From assembly GCF_020905345.1 (NCBI RefSeq), contig NZ_JAJJMO010000001.1:186001-250000 (forward strand): 64,000 nucleotides of DNA. Reading direction: 5' to 3'. The first letter of the stretch is position 1, and each line of letters starts with the position of its first letter. The stretch is from Flavobacterium pisciphilum. GTDB lineage: Bacteria; Bacteroidota; Bacteroidia; Flavobacteriales; Flavobacteriaceae. The notes under the pieces are model-generated. The model did no database searches and was not told where the DNA came from. It saw nothing but the letters and a program-made list of their open reading frames with translations. Positions 52,877-61,749 of the stretch are shown here, one piece after another. The translations under genes and the position numbers were made by a program.

Positions 52877-54403
52877 ATGAACAGCACATTGACTACCAAT
52901 GAGGCGTCTAACAAGACGGTGCTTATCCCCCAACAAGATTTCTATAAGGATATCTTTCACCAGCATACAAACGATGAGTATGCTCAAGCCATACAATTGG
53001 CACAGGAAAGAGTAACAAATTTCCTGAAAAACAACACCAAACCTTTTAGCGGAATCAGACCAGAAGATATCCGAAAAAAAGTAGAAAATGTCGATTTGGG
53101 AACTCCCCTATCCGATTACAAAAGTTTACTTGATGAAGTAGACGAACTTTATGTAGAACATGCTACAGCTTTTCATTTGCCAGAGTACATAGCGCATTTA
53201 AATTGTCCAGTAGTAATTCCAGCCTTAGCCGCAGAGGTTCTAATAAGTGCTATTAATTCCTCGCAAGACACTTATGATCAAAGTGCTGGAGGTACATTTA
53301 TGGAACGAAAATTAATCGACTGGACTAGTGAACAAATTGGTTATTCATCAAATGCCGATGGTATTTTTACTGCAGGAGGTTCACAAAGTAATCTAATGGG
53401 CTTGCTTTTAGCAAGAGATTATTTCTCATTAGAATATAAAAAGTGGAACATCAAACATGATGGTTTGCCACCAGACGCAAGTAAGTTTCGTGTTTTTGTA
53501 TCAGACAAAGCCCATTTCAGTAATCACAAAAACGCTTGGATTCTAGGTCTTGGAGAACAAGCTATTGTACATGTTGGTGTAGATAGCCGTTATAGAATGG
53601 ATCCTACACAACTAGAAAAAGCAATAGCAAAAGAAATAGAAAACGGAAATATTCCTATCGCTATCACTGCTACAGCAGGAACAACCGATTTTGGTAATGT
53701 AGATCCATTAGATGCCATATCACAAATTGCTGGCCGTCATAATTTATGGCTTCACGTAGATGCTGCCTATGGTTGTGGGCTGTTGCTATCAGAAAAACAC
53801 AGACACCTCCTATCAGGAATTGAACACGCGGATTCAGTTACAATTGATTACCACAAATCATTCTTTCAACCTATTAGCAGCAGTGCTTTTATTGTAAAAA
53901 ACAAACTGCATCTAAACATTATCAAGCACCATGCTGATTATCTAAATCCGAAAGAGCAAAATTATGATGCGCTTCCGGCTCAAATCAATAAATCAATTAT
54001 TCAAAGTACCCGTCGTTTTGACGCTCTTAAGCTTTGGTGTACGCTAAGATACATGGGCAAAGAAAAGCTAGGTCAATACACTGATGCTATTATTGAAACA
54101 ACAAAAGAAACTGCAGGTCTTATAGAAACCGATTCTGATTTTGAACTTTTATGCCATTCTGATCTTGGAGTATTGGTTTTTAGATACATCAACGGTCCTA
54201 CAGAAGCGCTTCCTTGCAACGTAAACCAGTACATCAAAGAAAAACTCTTTTTTAGTGGAGAAGTTTTATTGGCTAGTACCAAAGTAAATGGAGAATTCTA
54301 CCTCAAATTCACCATTTTGAACCCCCTCACTACCCTAAATGATATTAAACATATTCTTAACCTAATTAAACAAACCGGAAATGGCTACCAAAGAGTTAAC
54401 TAA
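52877..54403 (+). CDS. PLP-dependent group II decarboxylase (lysine/diaminobutyrate/ornithine type), siderophore pathway
   Basis: The 508-residue enzyme has the group II amino-acid decarboxylase pattern: GGTFMERKLIDW, GIFTAGGSQSNLMGLLLARD, HVDAAYGCG (Asp binding the pyridine N), and DYHKSFFQP with the Schiff-base Lys. In NIS siderophore clusters, DesA-type members decarboxylate lysine to cadaverine and RhbB/Dat-type ones 2,4-diaminobutyrate to diaminopropane. No aminotransferase for diaminobutyrate is in the window, which favours lysine or ornithine as substrate (inference). Its stop overlaps the start of the next gene by 23 bases. Confidence 0.92.
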   Translation: MNSTLTTNEASNKTVLIPQQDFYKDIFHQHTNDEYAQAIQLAQERVTNFLKNNTKPFSGIRPEDIRKKVENVDLGTPLSDYKSLLDEVDELYVEHATAFHLPEYIAHLNCPVVIPALAAEVLISAINSSQDTYDQSAGGTFMERKLIDWTSEQIGYSSNADGIFTAGGSQSNLMGLLLARDYFSLEYKKWNIKHDGLPPDASKFRVFVSDKAHFSNHKNAWILGLGEQAIVHVGVDSRYRMDPTQLEKAIAKEIENGNIPIAITATAGTTDFGNVDPLDAISQIAGRHNLWLHVDAAYGCGLLLSEKHRHLLSGIEHADSVTIDYHKSFFQPISSSAFIVKNKLHLNIIKHHADYLNPKEQNYDALPAQINKSIIQSTRRFDALKLWCTLRYMGKEKLGQYTDAIIETTKETAGLIETDSDFELLCHSDLGVLVFRYINGPTEALPCNVNQYIKEKLFFSGEVLLASTKVNGEFYLKFTILNPLTTLNDIKHILNLIKQTGNGYQRVN

Positions 54404-56822
54404 ATTTAAACAAACAGCAGAGCAAGTCAATTTTAAATCCCTATTAAATTGTTATTGCAGAGAATTCAGCAACTGGAGTCGTTACAAAGGAGTTCCAAAA
54501 TATGATCCTGCACTGGCAGATTATATGCAAAAAATCAATCATGATTCATTTCTTAGATTTGATTTTACTGCCATAGGTGTTGAAGTTTTTGCTCCATTAG
54601 AATACTTTTCAGAAAGTGGAGTACACTCTTATTACTTCCCAGTTATAGTGCGTAATTGCAAAACAGATGAAATACAACAAATAGATCCGATACATTTCAT
54701 CGAGCTTGCTACCGCATTCGCTAAAACAGATTATCCAGATGTTGACTCCGAAGCAACTAAAAAACGTTTGGAAAATAGTATCGCTAATCTAGCGCAATAT
54801 CTGTCACATTTTGAAGCCAATAATCGTACAGCCAATAGTCCAGAGCAAACTTTTATCGAATCAGAACAATCCCTGATTTTAGGGCATACAGTGCATCCTT
54901 TACCAAAAAGTAGAGAAGGTTTTACAAGTGATGAACTTGAAAAATATTCTCCAGAAACAGCTGGACAATTCAGATTACATTTTTTCTTGATTCATCCAGA
55001 CAATGTCTTAGAAAAAAGTTCTGAAGAGTATTTGATGACAGATTATCTAAGAAAAGAAATTTTAGTTTCAGCAAGTACTAATGCCAAAGATTTACTAAGT
55101 CTTTACCCAGATTGGAAAGTTGTGCCAACTCATCCCTGGGAGGCAGATTACTTGCTAAAACAACCCGAAGTAAAAGAAATGCTATCTAAGGGAATCTTGT
55201 TTAGTTTAGGGCAGTTTGGATCTCCTTACACTGCTACATCATCTGTTCGTACAGTGTATAATGCTGATAGCGAATGGATGTACAAATTCTCATTACATGT
55301 AAAAATCACCAATTCTTACCGTGTAAATTACCTTCATGAGTTAAATCGTGGTTATGACGCCAGCGAACTTATGAAAACTGATTGGGGAAAAGGTATTAAA
55401 AAAGACTATCCAGAAATAGAACTTATCAGCGATCCTGCCTACATAGCCGTTACTTATCAAGATAAGGTTATTGATGGTTTTAGCACCAGTATACGTCAAA
55501 ATCCATTTCATGGAGCTGCTGCAAACAAAAACATTAGCATGATTGCTTCCTTAACTCAAGATAGTGTTTTAGGACAATCACCAAGAATGCTCAACTTAAT
55601 TACAGAAGCAGCAAAACGCCAAAATAAAGAAGTAGCAGATGTTGCGCTGTTGTGGTTCAAACAATATTTAAATATTACCATCCGTCCATTAGTAGGAATC
55701 TTTAATAAATACGGATTTGGTTCAGAATACCATCAGCAAAATATGTTGGTAGAATTTGATGCCAATCTTTTTCCATCAAAACTTTATTTTAGAGACAATC
55801 AAGGCTGTTTCTTTCGTCAAGGAAAAGTAGAAGAACTTCAACAAATCATTCCAGATTTTGGTAAAGATAGCCGCTCTTTTATAGCCGAATCAAGAATTAT
55901 AGATTTCTGGGGGTATTATCTTTTGGTAAACCATTTGCTTGGAATCGTAAATGCATTGGGCAAAAATAAATTGGCAGACGAGCAAGTATTGATTAGTATG
56001 ATATACGAATCTCTAAAAGCCGAAGAAGAATCGGATACTACAGGCTTGATTGCACATTTCATCAACAGTGTAAAACTAGTTGTGAAATGCAACTTGCTTA
56101 CTAGTCTTAATAATATGGATGAAGCAAGTGCACCAAGGACAAATCCTGCAATTTATAAAAGCTTTCCAAATCCATTAAACAAGTACTTCTATTCACAAGA
56201 ACTAATTAATCCGCAAGGAACAGGAACAGTTTTTAGTCGTTATTTCGAAAAAGAAAACGTTACAATAACGCTACGAACTGTAGATGTCGATAAAGATTTA
56301 GAAATGTTACACGAATGGTTTCATCGTGAGCATGCACTAACTATTTGGAAAATGAATTGGCCAATTAGACAATTGGAAACCTATTACCGCACATTACTAC
56401 CAACAGACGTAGTACATAGTTATATAGGTGAAGCCAATGGTATAGCTACTTTTAACATTGAGGTATATTGGGCAAATCGTGATATCGTTGGAAATTATTA
56501 TGATGTTTTACCATCAGATTATGGAACCCATCAATTTATTGCTCCAACCGACCCAAAATTGAAATTCGGTTCCCCTGCCACCCAATCAATGATGGATTTT
56601 GTTCTTGGCGAAGCCAAAGTAGGCAAAATGGTTGGTGAAGGTTCTGTAGATTCATTAGCATCTATGATGAACAAGGCTCATGTTGGATTCAAAATTCAAA
56701 AAGTAATCGAAATGCCAGATAAAAAGGCAAATCTTAATTTTTGTTATAGAGAATGGTATTGGGCTAAATTCCCCGCTGCCAAAGATTTCCAGAATATTCT
56801 AGTTACAGCACCCCAAATCTAA
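54381..56822 (+). CDS. IucA/IucC-type NIS synthetase fused to GNAT acyltransferase
   Basis: This 813-residue fusion has an N-terminal NIS synthetase domain (about 1-590). GHTVHPLPKSREGF lies near residue 165, VVPTHPWEADYLL near 250, and TSSVRTVYN and KITNSYRVNYLHELNRG follow; RPLVGIFNKYGFGSEYHQQN carries the catalytic-site region. The C-terminal domain (about 620-813) is the AlcB/RhbD/IucB-type acetyltransferase, with ITLRTVDVDKDLEMLHEWFH, WYWAKFPAAKDF and GEGSVDSLASMM. The fused acyltransferase would acylate an N-hydroxy-diamine and the synthetase couple it to citrate or succinate. The order in one polypeptide suggests substrate channelling. It overlaps the decarboxylase gene upstream by 23 bases. 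Confidence 0.92.
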   Translation: MATKELTKFKQTAEQVNFKSLLNCYCREFSNWSRYKGVPKYDPALADYMQKINHDSFLRFDFTAIGVEVFAPLEYFSESGVHSYYFPVIVRNCKTDEIQQIDPIHFIELATAFAKTDYPDVDSEATKKRLENSIANLAQYLSHFEANNRTANSPEQTFIESEQSLILGHTVHPLPKSREGFTSDELEKYSPETAGQFRLHFFLIHPDNVLEKSSEEYLMTDYLRKEILVSASTNAKDLLSLYPDWKVVPTHPWEADYLLKQPEVKEMLSKGILFSLGQFGSPYTATSSVRTVYNADSEWMYKFSLHVKITNSYRVNYLHELNRGYDASELMKTDWGKGIKKDYPEIELISDPAYIAVTYQDKVIDGFSTSIRQNPFHGAAANKNISMIASLTQDSVLGQSPRMLNLITEAAKRQNKEVADVALLWFKQYLNITIRPLVGIFNKYGFGSEYHQQNMLVEFDANLFPSKLYFRDNQGCFFRQGKVEELQQIIPDFGKDSRSFIAESRIIDFWGYYLLVNHLLGIVNALGKNKLADEQVLISMIYESLKAEEESDTTGLIAHFINSVKLVVKCNLLTSLNNMDEASAPRTNPAIYKSFPNPLNKYFYSQELINPQGTGTVFSRYFEKENVTITLRTVDVDKDLEMLHEWFHREHALTIWKMNWPIRQLETYYRTLLPTDVVHSYIGEANGIATFNIEVYWANRDIVGNYYDVLPSDYGTHQFIAPTDPKLKFGSPATQSMMDFVLGEAKVGKMVGEGSVDSLASMMNKAHVGFKIQKVIEMPDKKANLNFCYREWYWAKFPAAKDFQNILVTAPQI

Positions 56823-56839
56823 TCATAAAAACAACTACA

Positions 56840-58213
56840 ATGAGTACAGAAAAAATATACTCGGTTATAGGTATTGGTATCGGTCCTTTTAACCTTGGCC
56901 TTGCAGCTCTTATGGAGCCTGTGGAAGAATTATCATCACTATTTTTTGATCAGTCAGAAAGTTTCGACTGGCACCCTGGTTTAATGTTAAGCAACGCTAC
57001 ACTTCAAGTTCCATTTTTAGGAGATTTGGTAACCATGGCTGATCCTACAAGCAAATACAGCTTCCTTAATTTTATCAAAGAAAGCGGACGATTGTATAAG
57101 TTTTATATTCGAGAAAGTTTCTTCATCTTCCGAAAAGAGTACAATGAGTATTGCAAATGGGTCGTTGCTAAACTACACAATTGTAAGTTCTCACATAAGG
57201 TCGTAGCTCTTGATTATGTCGATGGTCTTTATGAAGTTACAGTTACAAATACTAAAACTTCTATCACAACGACTTACTATGCAAAGAAACTGGTTCTTGG
57301 AACAGGTACATCACCACATGTTCCAGATTTTATAGATAAAGATGCATTGCCAAATGTGGTACACGCTTCAAAATATTTAGACTATAAATCAAAGATTAAT
57401 AAAAGTACTTCAGTGAGCATTATTGGTTCAGGTCAAAGTGCAGCAGAAGTATTTCGTGACCTTTTGCCAGAAACAGAAAACGGATTACAACTAAAATGGT
57501 TTACCCGTTCTTCTCACTTCTTCCCTTTGGATAATAAATCAAAGCTAACACTCGAATTGACTTCACCAGAATATGTGGATCATTTTCATAGTTTATCAGA
57601 TGTTAAGCGCAAACAATTATTAGCAAGACAACATGGACTTTATAAAGGTATTGATCAAGAACTTATCAACGAAATTTTTGATCGTTTGTATGAAATGAGT
57701 TTAGAGAATACACCATTGAATGTTGAATTGCGTTCGAATCTACGCCTTACTGATATTGCTGGTGCAGACAATGGTTCTTATGACATGAATTTCATGCATA
57801 CAGAGCTAGAAAAACCCTATCAAGATCAAAGTGATTTTGTTATCCTTGCCACAGGTTATACTTATAAAGAACCTGCAATACTTGAAGGAATCCAAAACAG
57901 AATTGATCGCCTAGAAAACGGTTTGTTTAATGTACATCGCAATTATACTATCGATAAAAACGGGAAAGATATTTTTGTTCAAAATGCTGAATTACATACT
58001 CATGGACTTTCAACTCCCGATTTAGGAATGGGTGCTTATCGTAATTCTTGGATTATTAACCAATTAGCTAATCGTGAAGTGTACAAAGTTGAAAAACGTA
58101 TTGCATTCCAGGAATTTGGTGTAGAAAAATCTGCTGAAAAATACCTGCAAGAAGTTGCCTTAAATACTGTGGACGAACGATTAGACAACGAAGTATTAAT
58201 ACAAACAAACTAA
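56840..58213 (+). CDS. L-lysine/L-ornithine/diamine N6-hydroxylase (IucD/AlcA/DesB-like flavin monooxygenase)
   Basis: The 457-residue enzyme shows a FAD-binding motif GIGIGPFNLGLAALME near the N-terminus and FDWHPGLMLSNATLQVPFLG (hallmark of N-hydroxylating monooxygenases). The NADPH motif is IIGSGQSAAEVFRDLLPE near residue 195, and ATGYTYKEP and ENAELHTHGLSTPDLGMGAY complete it. It N-hydroxylates an amine to give the hydroxamate oxygen. With the decarboxylase upstream, cadaverine or putrescine is a likely substrate (AlcA/DesB type) rather than free lysine; this is inference. It lies 17 bases after the fusion gene. Confidence 0.95.
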   Translation: MSTEKIYSVIGIGIGPFNLGLAALMEPVEELSSLFFDQSESFDWHPGLMLSNATLQVPFLGDLVTMADPTSKYSFLNFIKESGRLYKFYIRESFFIFRKEYNEYCKWVVAKLHNCKFSHKVVALDYVDGLYEVTVTNTKTSITTTYYAKKLVLGTGTSPHVPDFIDKDALPNVVHASKYLDYKSKINKSTSVSIIGSGQSAAEVFRDLLPETENGLQLKWFTRSSHFFPLDNKSKLTLELTSPEYVDHFHSLSDVKRKQLLARQHGLYKGIDQELINEIFDRLYEMSLENTPLNVELRSNLRLTDIAGADNGSYDMNFMHTELEKPYQDQSDFVILATGYTYKEPAILEGIQNRIDRLENGLFNVHRNYTIDKNGKDIFVQNAELHTHGLSTPDLGMGAYRNSWIINQLANREVYKVEKRIAFQEFGVEKSAEKYLQEVALNTVDERLDNEVLIQTN

Positions 58214-58219
58214 GATATA

Positions 58220-60052
58220 ATGATAACCCCCAAAGACATATTCAAAGATACCCAGCATCTCGATGCGGGTATCTGGAATAAAGTAAATCGCAACCTACTT
58301 GCCAAAAGTATCGCAGAATTAATGCGTGAAGATGTGATAAAACCTGTAATTGTGAGTCAACAAAAAAAGGGTCACACCCTTTTTAGATTAGAGACTGATA
58401 ATGAAAATATTTATTATACTTTCTCTGCTTATCTAAGGTTCTTGAATTACTGGCATATTGACAAAGAAAGTATTCACAAAAATGAAGATGGAAATGAATT
58501 AAGCACACTTGATGTTCCTAATTTCTTTATTGAACTTCAAAATACTATTGGCATAAATTCTTTTACATTAGCCCATTACGTAGAAGAGTTGTTGCATACA
58601 TTATATGCAGATGCTTTTATCCAAAATAACAATCGTTTATCTGCTGCTGAACTTGCAGATTCAGATTTTCAAACTATCGAACATAGTTTGGACGGACATC
58701 CTTGGGTAATTGTAAACAAAGGTCGTATTGGTTTTGATACTGAGGATTATGTAAACTTCACACCTGAATCGGGTCATAATACGCATCTTTTATGGGTAGC
58801 AGCACATAAAGATCGTGCTACACTCCATTTAGGAGCCGACAAAAATCAGGATGCATTTTATGAAAGCGAATTAGGCAAAGAGAAAATAGCTTCTTTTAGA
58901 AAATTATTGACTCACGCAGAAGTTAATCCTGAGGATTATATCTTCATTCCAGTTCATTTGTGGCAATGGCAACAAAAATTAGTAATGCAATTTGCGCATG
59001 ATATTACTGCAAAGTATATTATTCCGCTAGGGTTGTCTGATGATTTGTATAGCCCACAGCAAAGCATCCGCACATTTTTTAATTTGAGTCAGCCAAACAG
59101 ACATTATGTAAAAACATCTATGTCAATCTTAAACACTAGCCACATTAGAGGATTGTGTCCAAAACAACTTTCTGTTGCTCCTCGCCTAACCGATTGGATT
59201 AAAAATGCAGTCAAAAGCGATCCTTATCTCCAAGAAATGGAAGTGGTGCTTTTAGGTGAAGTGGTTTCAGTAAGTTATGCACATTCTAGCTATAGCAAAA
59301 TTAAAGATGCTCCCTATCAGTATAATGAATTCCTAGGGGCAATGTGGCGCGAAAACCCAGTCAATTCTTTAAAAGAAGGTGAAAACCTAATGACTATGGC
59401 TGCCTTATTACATGTTGATAATCAAGGTAAAAGTCTGGTTCAGGAGCTTATAGAAAAATCTGGACTTTCTACAGAAGAATGGTTGAAGACTTATTTTAGA
59501 GCTTATTTAAAGCCAGTGATGCAACTGTATTATCAGCATTCATTATGCATCGATCCACACGGACAAAATGTAATTCTTATTTTAAAGGACTACGTTCCAA
59601 CCCGAATAGCCTTGCAGGACTTTGTGGGAGATATTCTAATTAATGAAGAAGCAAAGAAAAAACTACCACAAGAGTTTATTGATAAGCTTTTTAATGCATC
59701 GCCAAATCCCGAAAATGCACCTTTAGTTATTCTTATAGCCGTTTTTGATGCCTTTTTTAGATACTTAAGCGATGTAATGACAACTGCAGCCAACTATCCT
59801 GAGGTTTCTTTTTGGAATTGTGTGCATGATATCATTATAGAGTATCAAGAAGAGCATCCAGAGCTAAAAGAAATGCTTGATAAGTATGATTTATTCATTC
59901 CAGAATTTAAACGACTCATCTTTAATAGCCGTCGTTTATTTAATGGTTACGAAGAAACATCTGGATTTCCGCATATGAAAAAAAGCGGTTTTATACCTAA
60001 CCCTTTGCATCAATTAGTAACAGAAGATTTGGCAACAATAAAAGAAAATTAA
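58220..60052 (+). CDS. IucC/AlcC/DesD-type NIS siderophore synthetase
   Basis: The 610-residue synthetase has GHPWVIVNKGRIGFDTEDY near residue 155, FIPVHLWQWQ near 245, QQSIRTFFNLSQPNRHYVKT near 295, and SLCIDPHGQNVILILKDYVP near 440, which includes the catalytic-site region of the family. This is the second NIS synthetase in the operon, so the final product should need two condensations, e.g. at both ends of citrate or for a succinyl-diamine oligomer. Its GHP motif with NKGRIGF differs from the KSREGF of the fusion protein, suggesting different substrates. Confidence 0.94.
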   Translation: MITPKDIFKDTQHLDAGIWNKVNRNLLAKSIAELMREDVIKPVIVSQQKKGHTLFRLETDNENIYYTFSAYLRFLNYWHIDKESIHKNEDGNELSTLDVPNFFIELQNTIGINSFTLAHYVEELLHTLYADAFIQNNNRLSAAELADSDFQTIEHSLDGHPWVIVNKGRIGFDTEDYVNFTPESGHNTHLLWVAAHKDRATLHLGADKNQDAFYESELGKEKIASFRKLLTHAEVNPEDYIFIPVHLWQWQQKLVMQFAHDITAKYIIPLGLSDDLYSPQQSIRTFFNLSQPNRHYVKTSMSILNTSHIRGLCPKQLSVAPRLTDWIKNAVKSDPYLQEMEVVLLGEVVSVSYAHSSYSKIKDAPYQYNEFLGAMWRENPVNSLKEGENLMTMAALLHVDNQGKSLVQELIEKSGLSTEEWLKTYFRAYLKPVMQLYYQHSLCIDPHGQNVILILKDYVPTRIALQDFVGDILINEEAKKKLPQEFIDKLFNASPNPENAPLVILIAVFDAFFRYLSDVMTTAANYPEVSFWNCVHDIIIEYQEEHPELKEMLDKYDLFIPEFKRLIFNSRRLFNGYEETSGFPHMKKSGFIPNPLHQLVTEDLATIKEN

Positions 60053-61458
60053 TGAAAACCACTTTATATAAAACGCGTTCATTTTTTAGCCTTTTAAAAC
60101 GTTCATTGTCTGGAAGTGAAAGCAATTTTACAAGCGGAAGCATCAACAAAACAATCATTTTGTTGTCTGTGCCAATGGTTGCCGAATTGCTAATGGAGTC
60201 TTTATTTGTGTGCTCAAACCTATTCTTTGTAAGTAGATTGGGTACCAGTGCAATTTCTATTGCTGGAGCGACAACTACTTTTATAACCTTTTGTTATTCA
60301 GTTTCGATAGGTTTAGGTATAGCAGCTTCGGCTTTGATTTCTAGAAGAATTGGTGAGAAGAAATTTAAAGCAGCAGGGCTTACGGCAATGCAGGTTATTT
60401 ATATTACAACACCAATTGCCACATTAATAAGCGTAGTGTGTACAATATGGAGTGATGAAATCATGAGTGCTATGGGGCTTTCTCCTGCCATGGTTAAGGA
60501 AGGAGCTGCCTACGGAATAGTTATGTTTGCCTCTAGCGGATTTTTAATTCAGCGTATTGTCATTAACGGAATATTTCGTGGAGCCGGTGATGCCTCAACA
60601 GCAATGAGAATCCTTTGGTTGTCTAATGCATTGAACATCATATTGTGTCCAATATTCATTTATGGCTGGGGGCCTATTCCCGCTTACGGCTTGGTTGGTG
60701 TGGGAATAGCTACATTAATTGCCAGGGTTATTGGTGTTGCTTACCAAGCATGGTATTTAATAAAAGGCAAAACAGTACTCCGAATTGGAAAAGCACAATT
60801 GGTTCTTCAATTTGACATTTTAAAAAGAATCGTTAAACTCGCATTTAGCGGTACAGTTCAATTTATCATTCCAGCTTCTAGTTGGGTGTTTATGATAAAA
60901 ATTATGTCACATTTTGGAGAAAATGCCTTGGCTGGTTACATATTAGCACAAAGAGTTACCTCTATAGCCACTATGCCAGCTTGGGGACTTGGTAATGCCG
61001 CAGGAATATTAACTGGGCAGAACCTTGGAGCCAAACAACCCGATCGTGCCGAAAAATCAGTTTGGAGAGCAGGAACTCTTAATATGGGATTCTTAGTTAT
61101 CATTGGTATTTGCTGGATATTTCTTGCTGATCCAGTTGTGAAAATCTTCACAGATATTCCTGAAGTGGTTTCTCATAGTACGATGTATATCCATTTTATT
61201 TCGATGGCATATATACTGTTAGGTTATACAATGGTAATTTCCAGAGCACTAAACGCTGCTGGTGATGTAAAAGTTGTTACTTGGCTTTATATCCTTATGT
61301 TTTACGTGGTGCAAATTCCGCTAGCCTATGCTTTGGGAGTTGCTTTTGATTTAGGTACAAATGGTGTTTTTACAGCCATCCTTGTTTCGGAAATCGTACT
61401 GGCAGTAGCCTGTATCGTTATCTTCCGTAAGGGAAAATGGAAAACAACAAAAGTTTAA
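60052..61458 (+). CDS. MATE family multidrug/siderophore exporter
   Basis: The 468-residue protein has about 12 membrane helices in two repeats (SVPMVAELLMESLFVCSNLF and ALAGYILAQRVTSIATMPAW). It has the MATE-like motifs GAGDASTAMRI and VISRALNAAGDV. Its start codon shares one base with the stop of the NIS synthetase gene. Position in the operon suggests siderophore export across the inner membrane, a role MATE proteins play in some clusters; other substrates are possible. Confidence 0.88.
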   Translation: MKTTLYKTRSFFSLLKRSLSGSESNFTSGSINKTIILLSVPMVAELLMESLFVCSNLFFVSRLGTSAISIAGATTTFITFCYSVSIGLGIAASALISRRIGEKKFKAAGLTAMQVIYITTPIATLISVVCTIWSDEIMSAMGLSPAMVKEGAAYGIVMFASSGFLIQRIVINGIFRGAGDASTAMRILWLSNALNIILCPIFIYGWGPIPAYGLVGVGIATLIARVIGVAYQAWYLIKGKTVLRIGKAQLVLQFDILKRIVKLAFSGTVQFIIPASSWVFMIKIMSHFGENALAGYILAQRVTSIATMPAWGLGNAAGILTGQNLGAKQPDRAEKSVWRAGTLNMGFLVIIGICWIFLADPVVKIFTDIPEVVSHSTMYIHFISMAYILLGYTMVISRALNAAGDVKVVTWLYILMFYVVQIPLAYALGVAFDLGTNGVFTAILVSEIVLAVACIVIFRKGKWKTTKV

Positions 61459-61491
61459 TAAAAATTTAATTAATATAAAAAAATAGAAAAT

Positions 61492-61734
61492 ATGAACACA
61501 ATAGAACAATTAAACGGTGTATTTGCAAGAGCTTTTGAAATTCCAGTTGATGCAGTAAAAGATGATTTAGAATATCAAGGAATTGCAGAATGGGATTCTA
61601 TGAGTCATCTTGTTTTGGTTCAAGAACTTGAAAGCACTTATAATATTTCTATCGAAATGGAAGATATCCTAGAAATGGGTAGCGTAGAAAAAATTAAAGA
61701 TATACTTAAAAAATACGGGTTCGATATTAATTAG
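61492..61734 (+). CDS. Acyl carrier protein in siderophore operon
   Basis: This 80-residue acidic four-helix protein has the phosphopantetheine site EWDSMSHLVLVQELES with Ser36. A downstream ITVEMEDI-like motif (ISIEMEDILEMGSVEKIKDI) follows. It is encoded 33 bases after the MATE gene and 15 bases before an AMP-dependent ligase gene, so the two should work together: the ligase loads an acyl group on the ACP. An ACP is not part of the classic NIS siderophore pathway. Confidence 0.92.
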   Translation: MNTIEQLNGVFARAFEIPVDAVKDDLEYQGIAEWDSMSHLVLVQELESTYNISIEMEDILEMGSVEKIKDILKKYGFDIN

Positions 61735-61749
61735 AAGATAGTAAGAACT

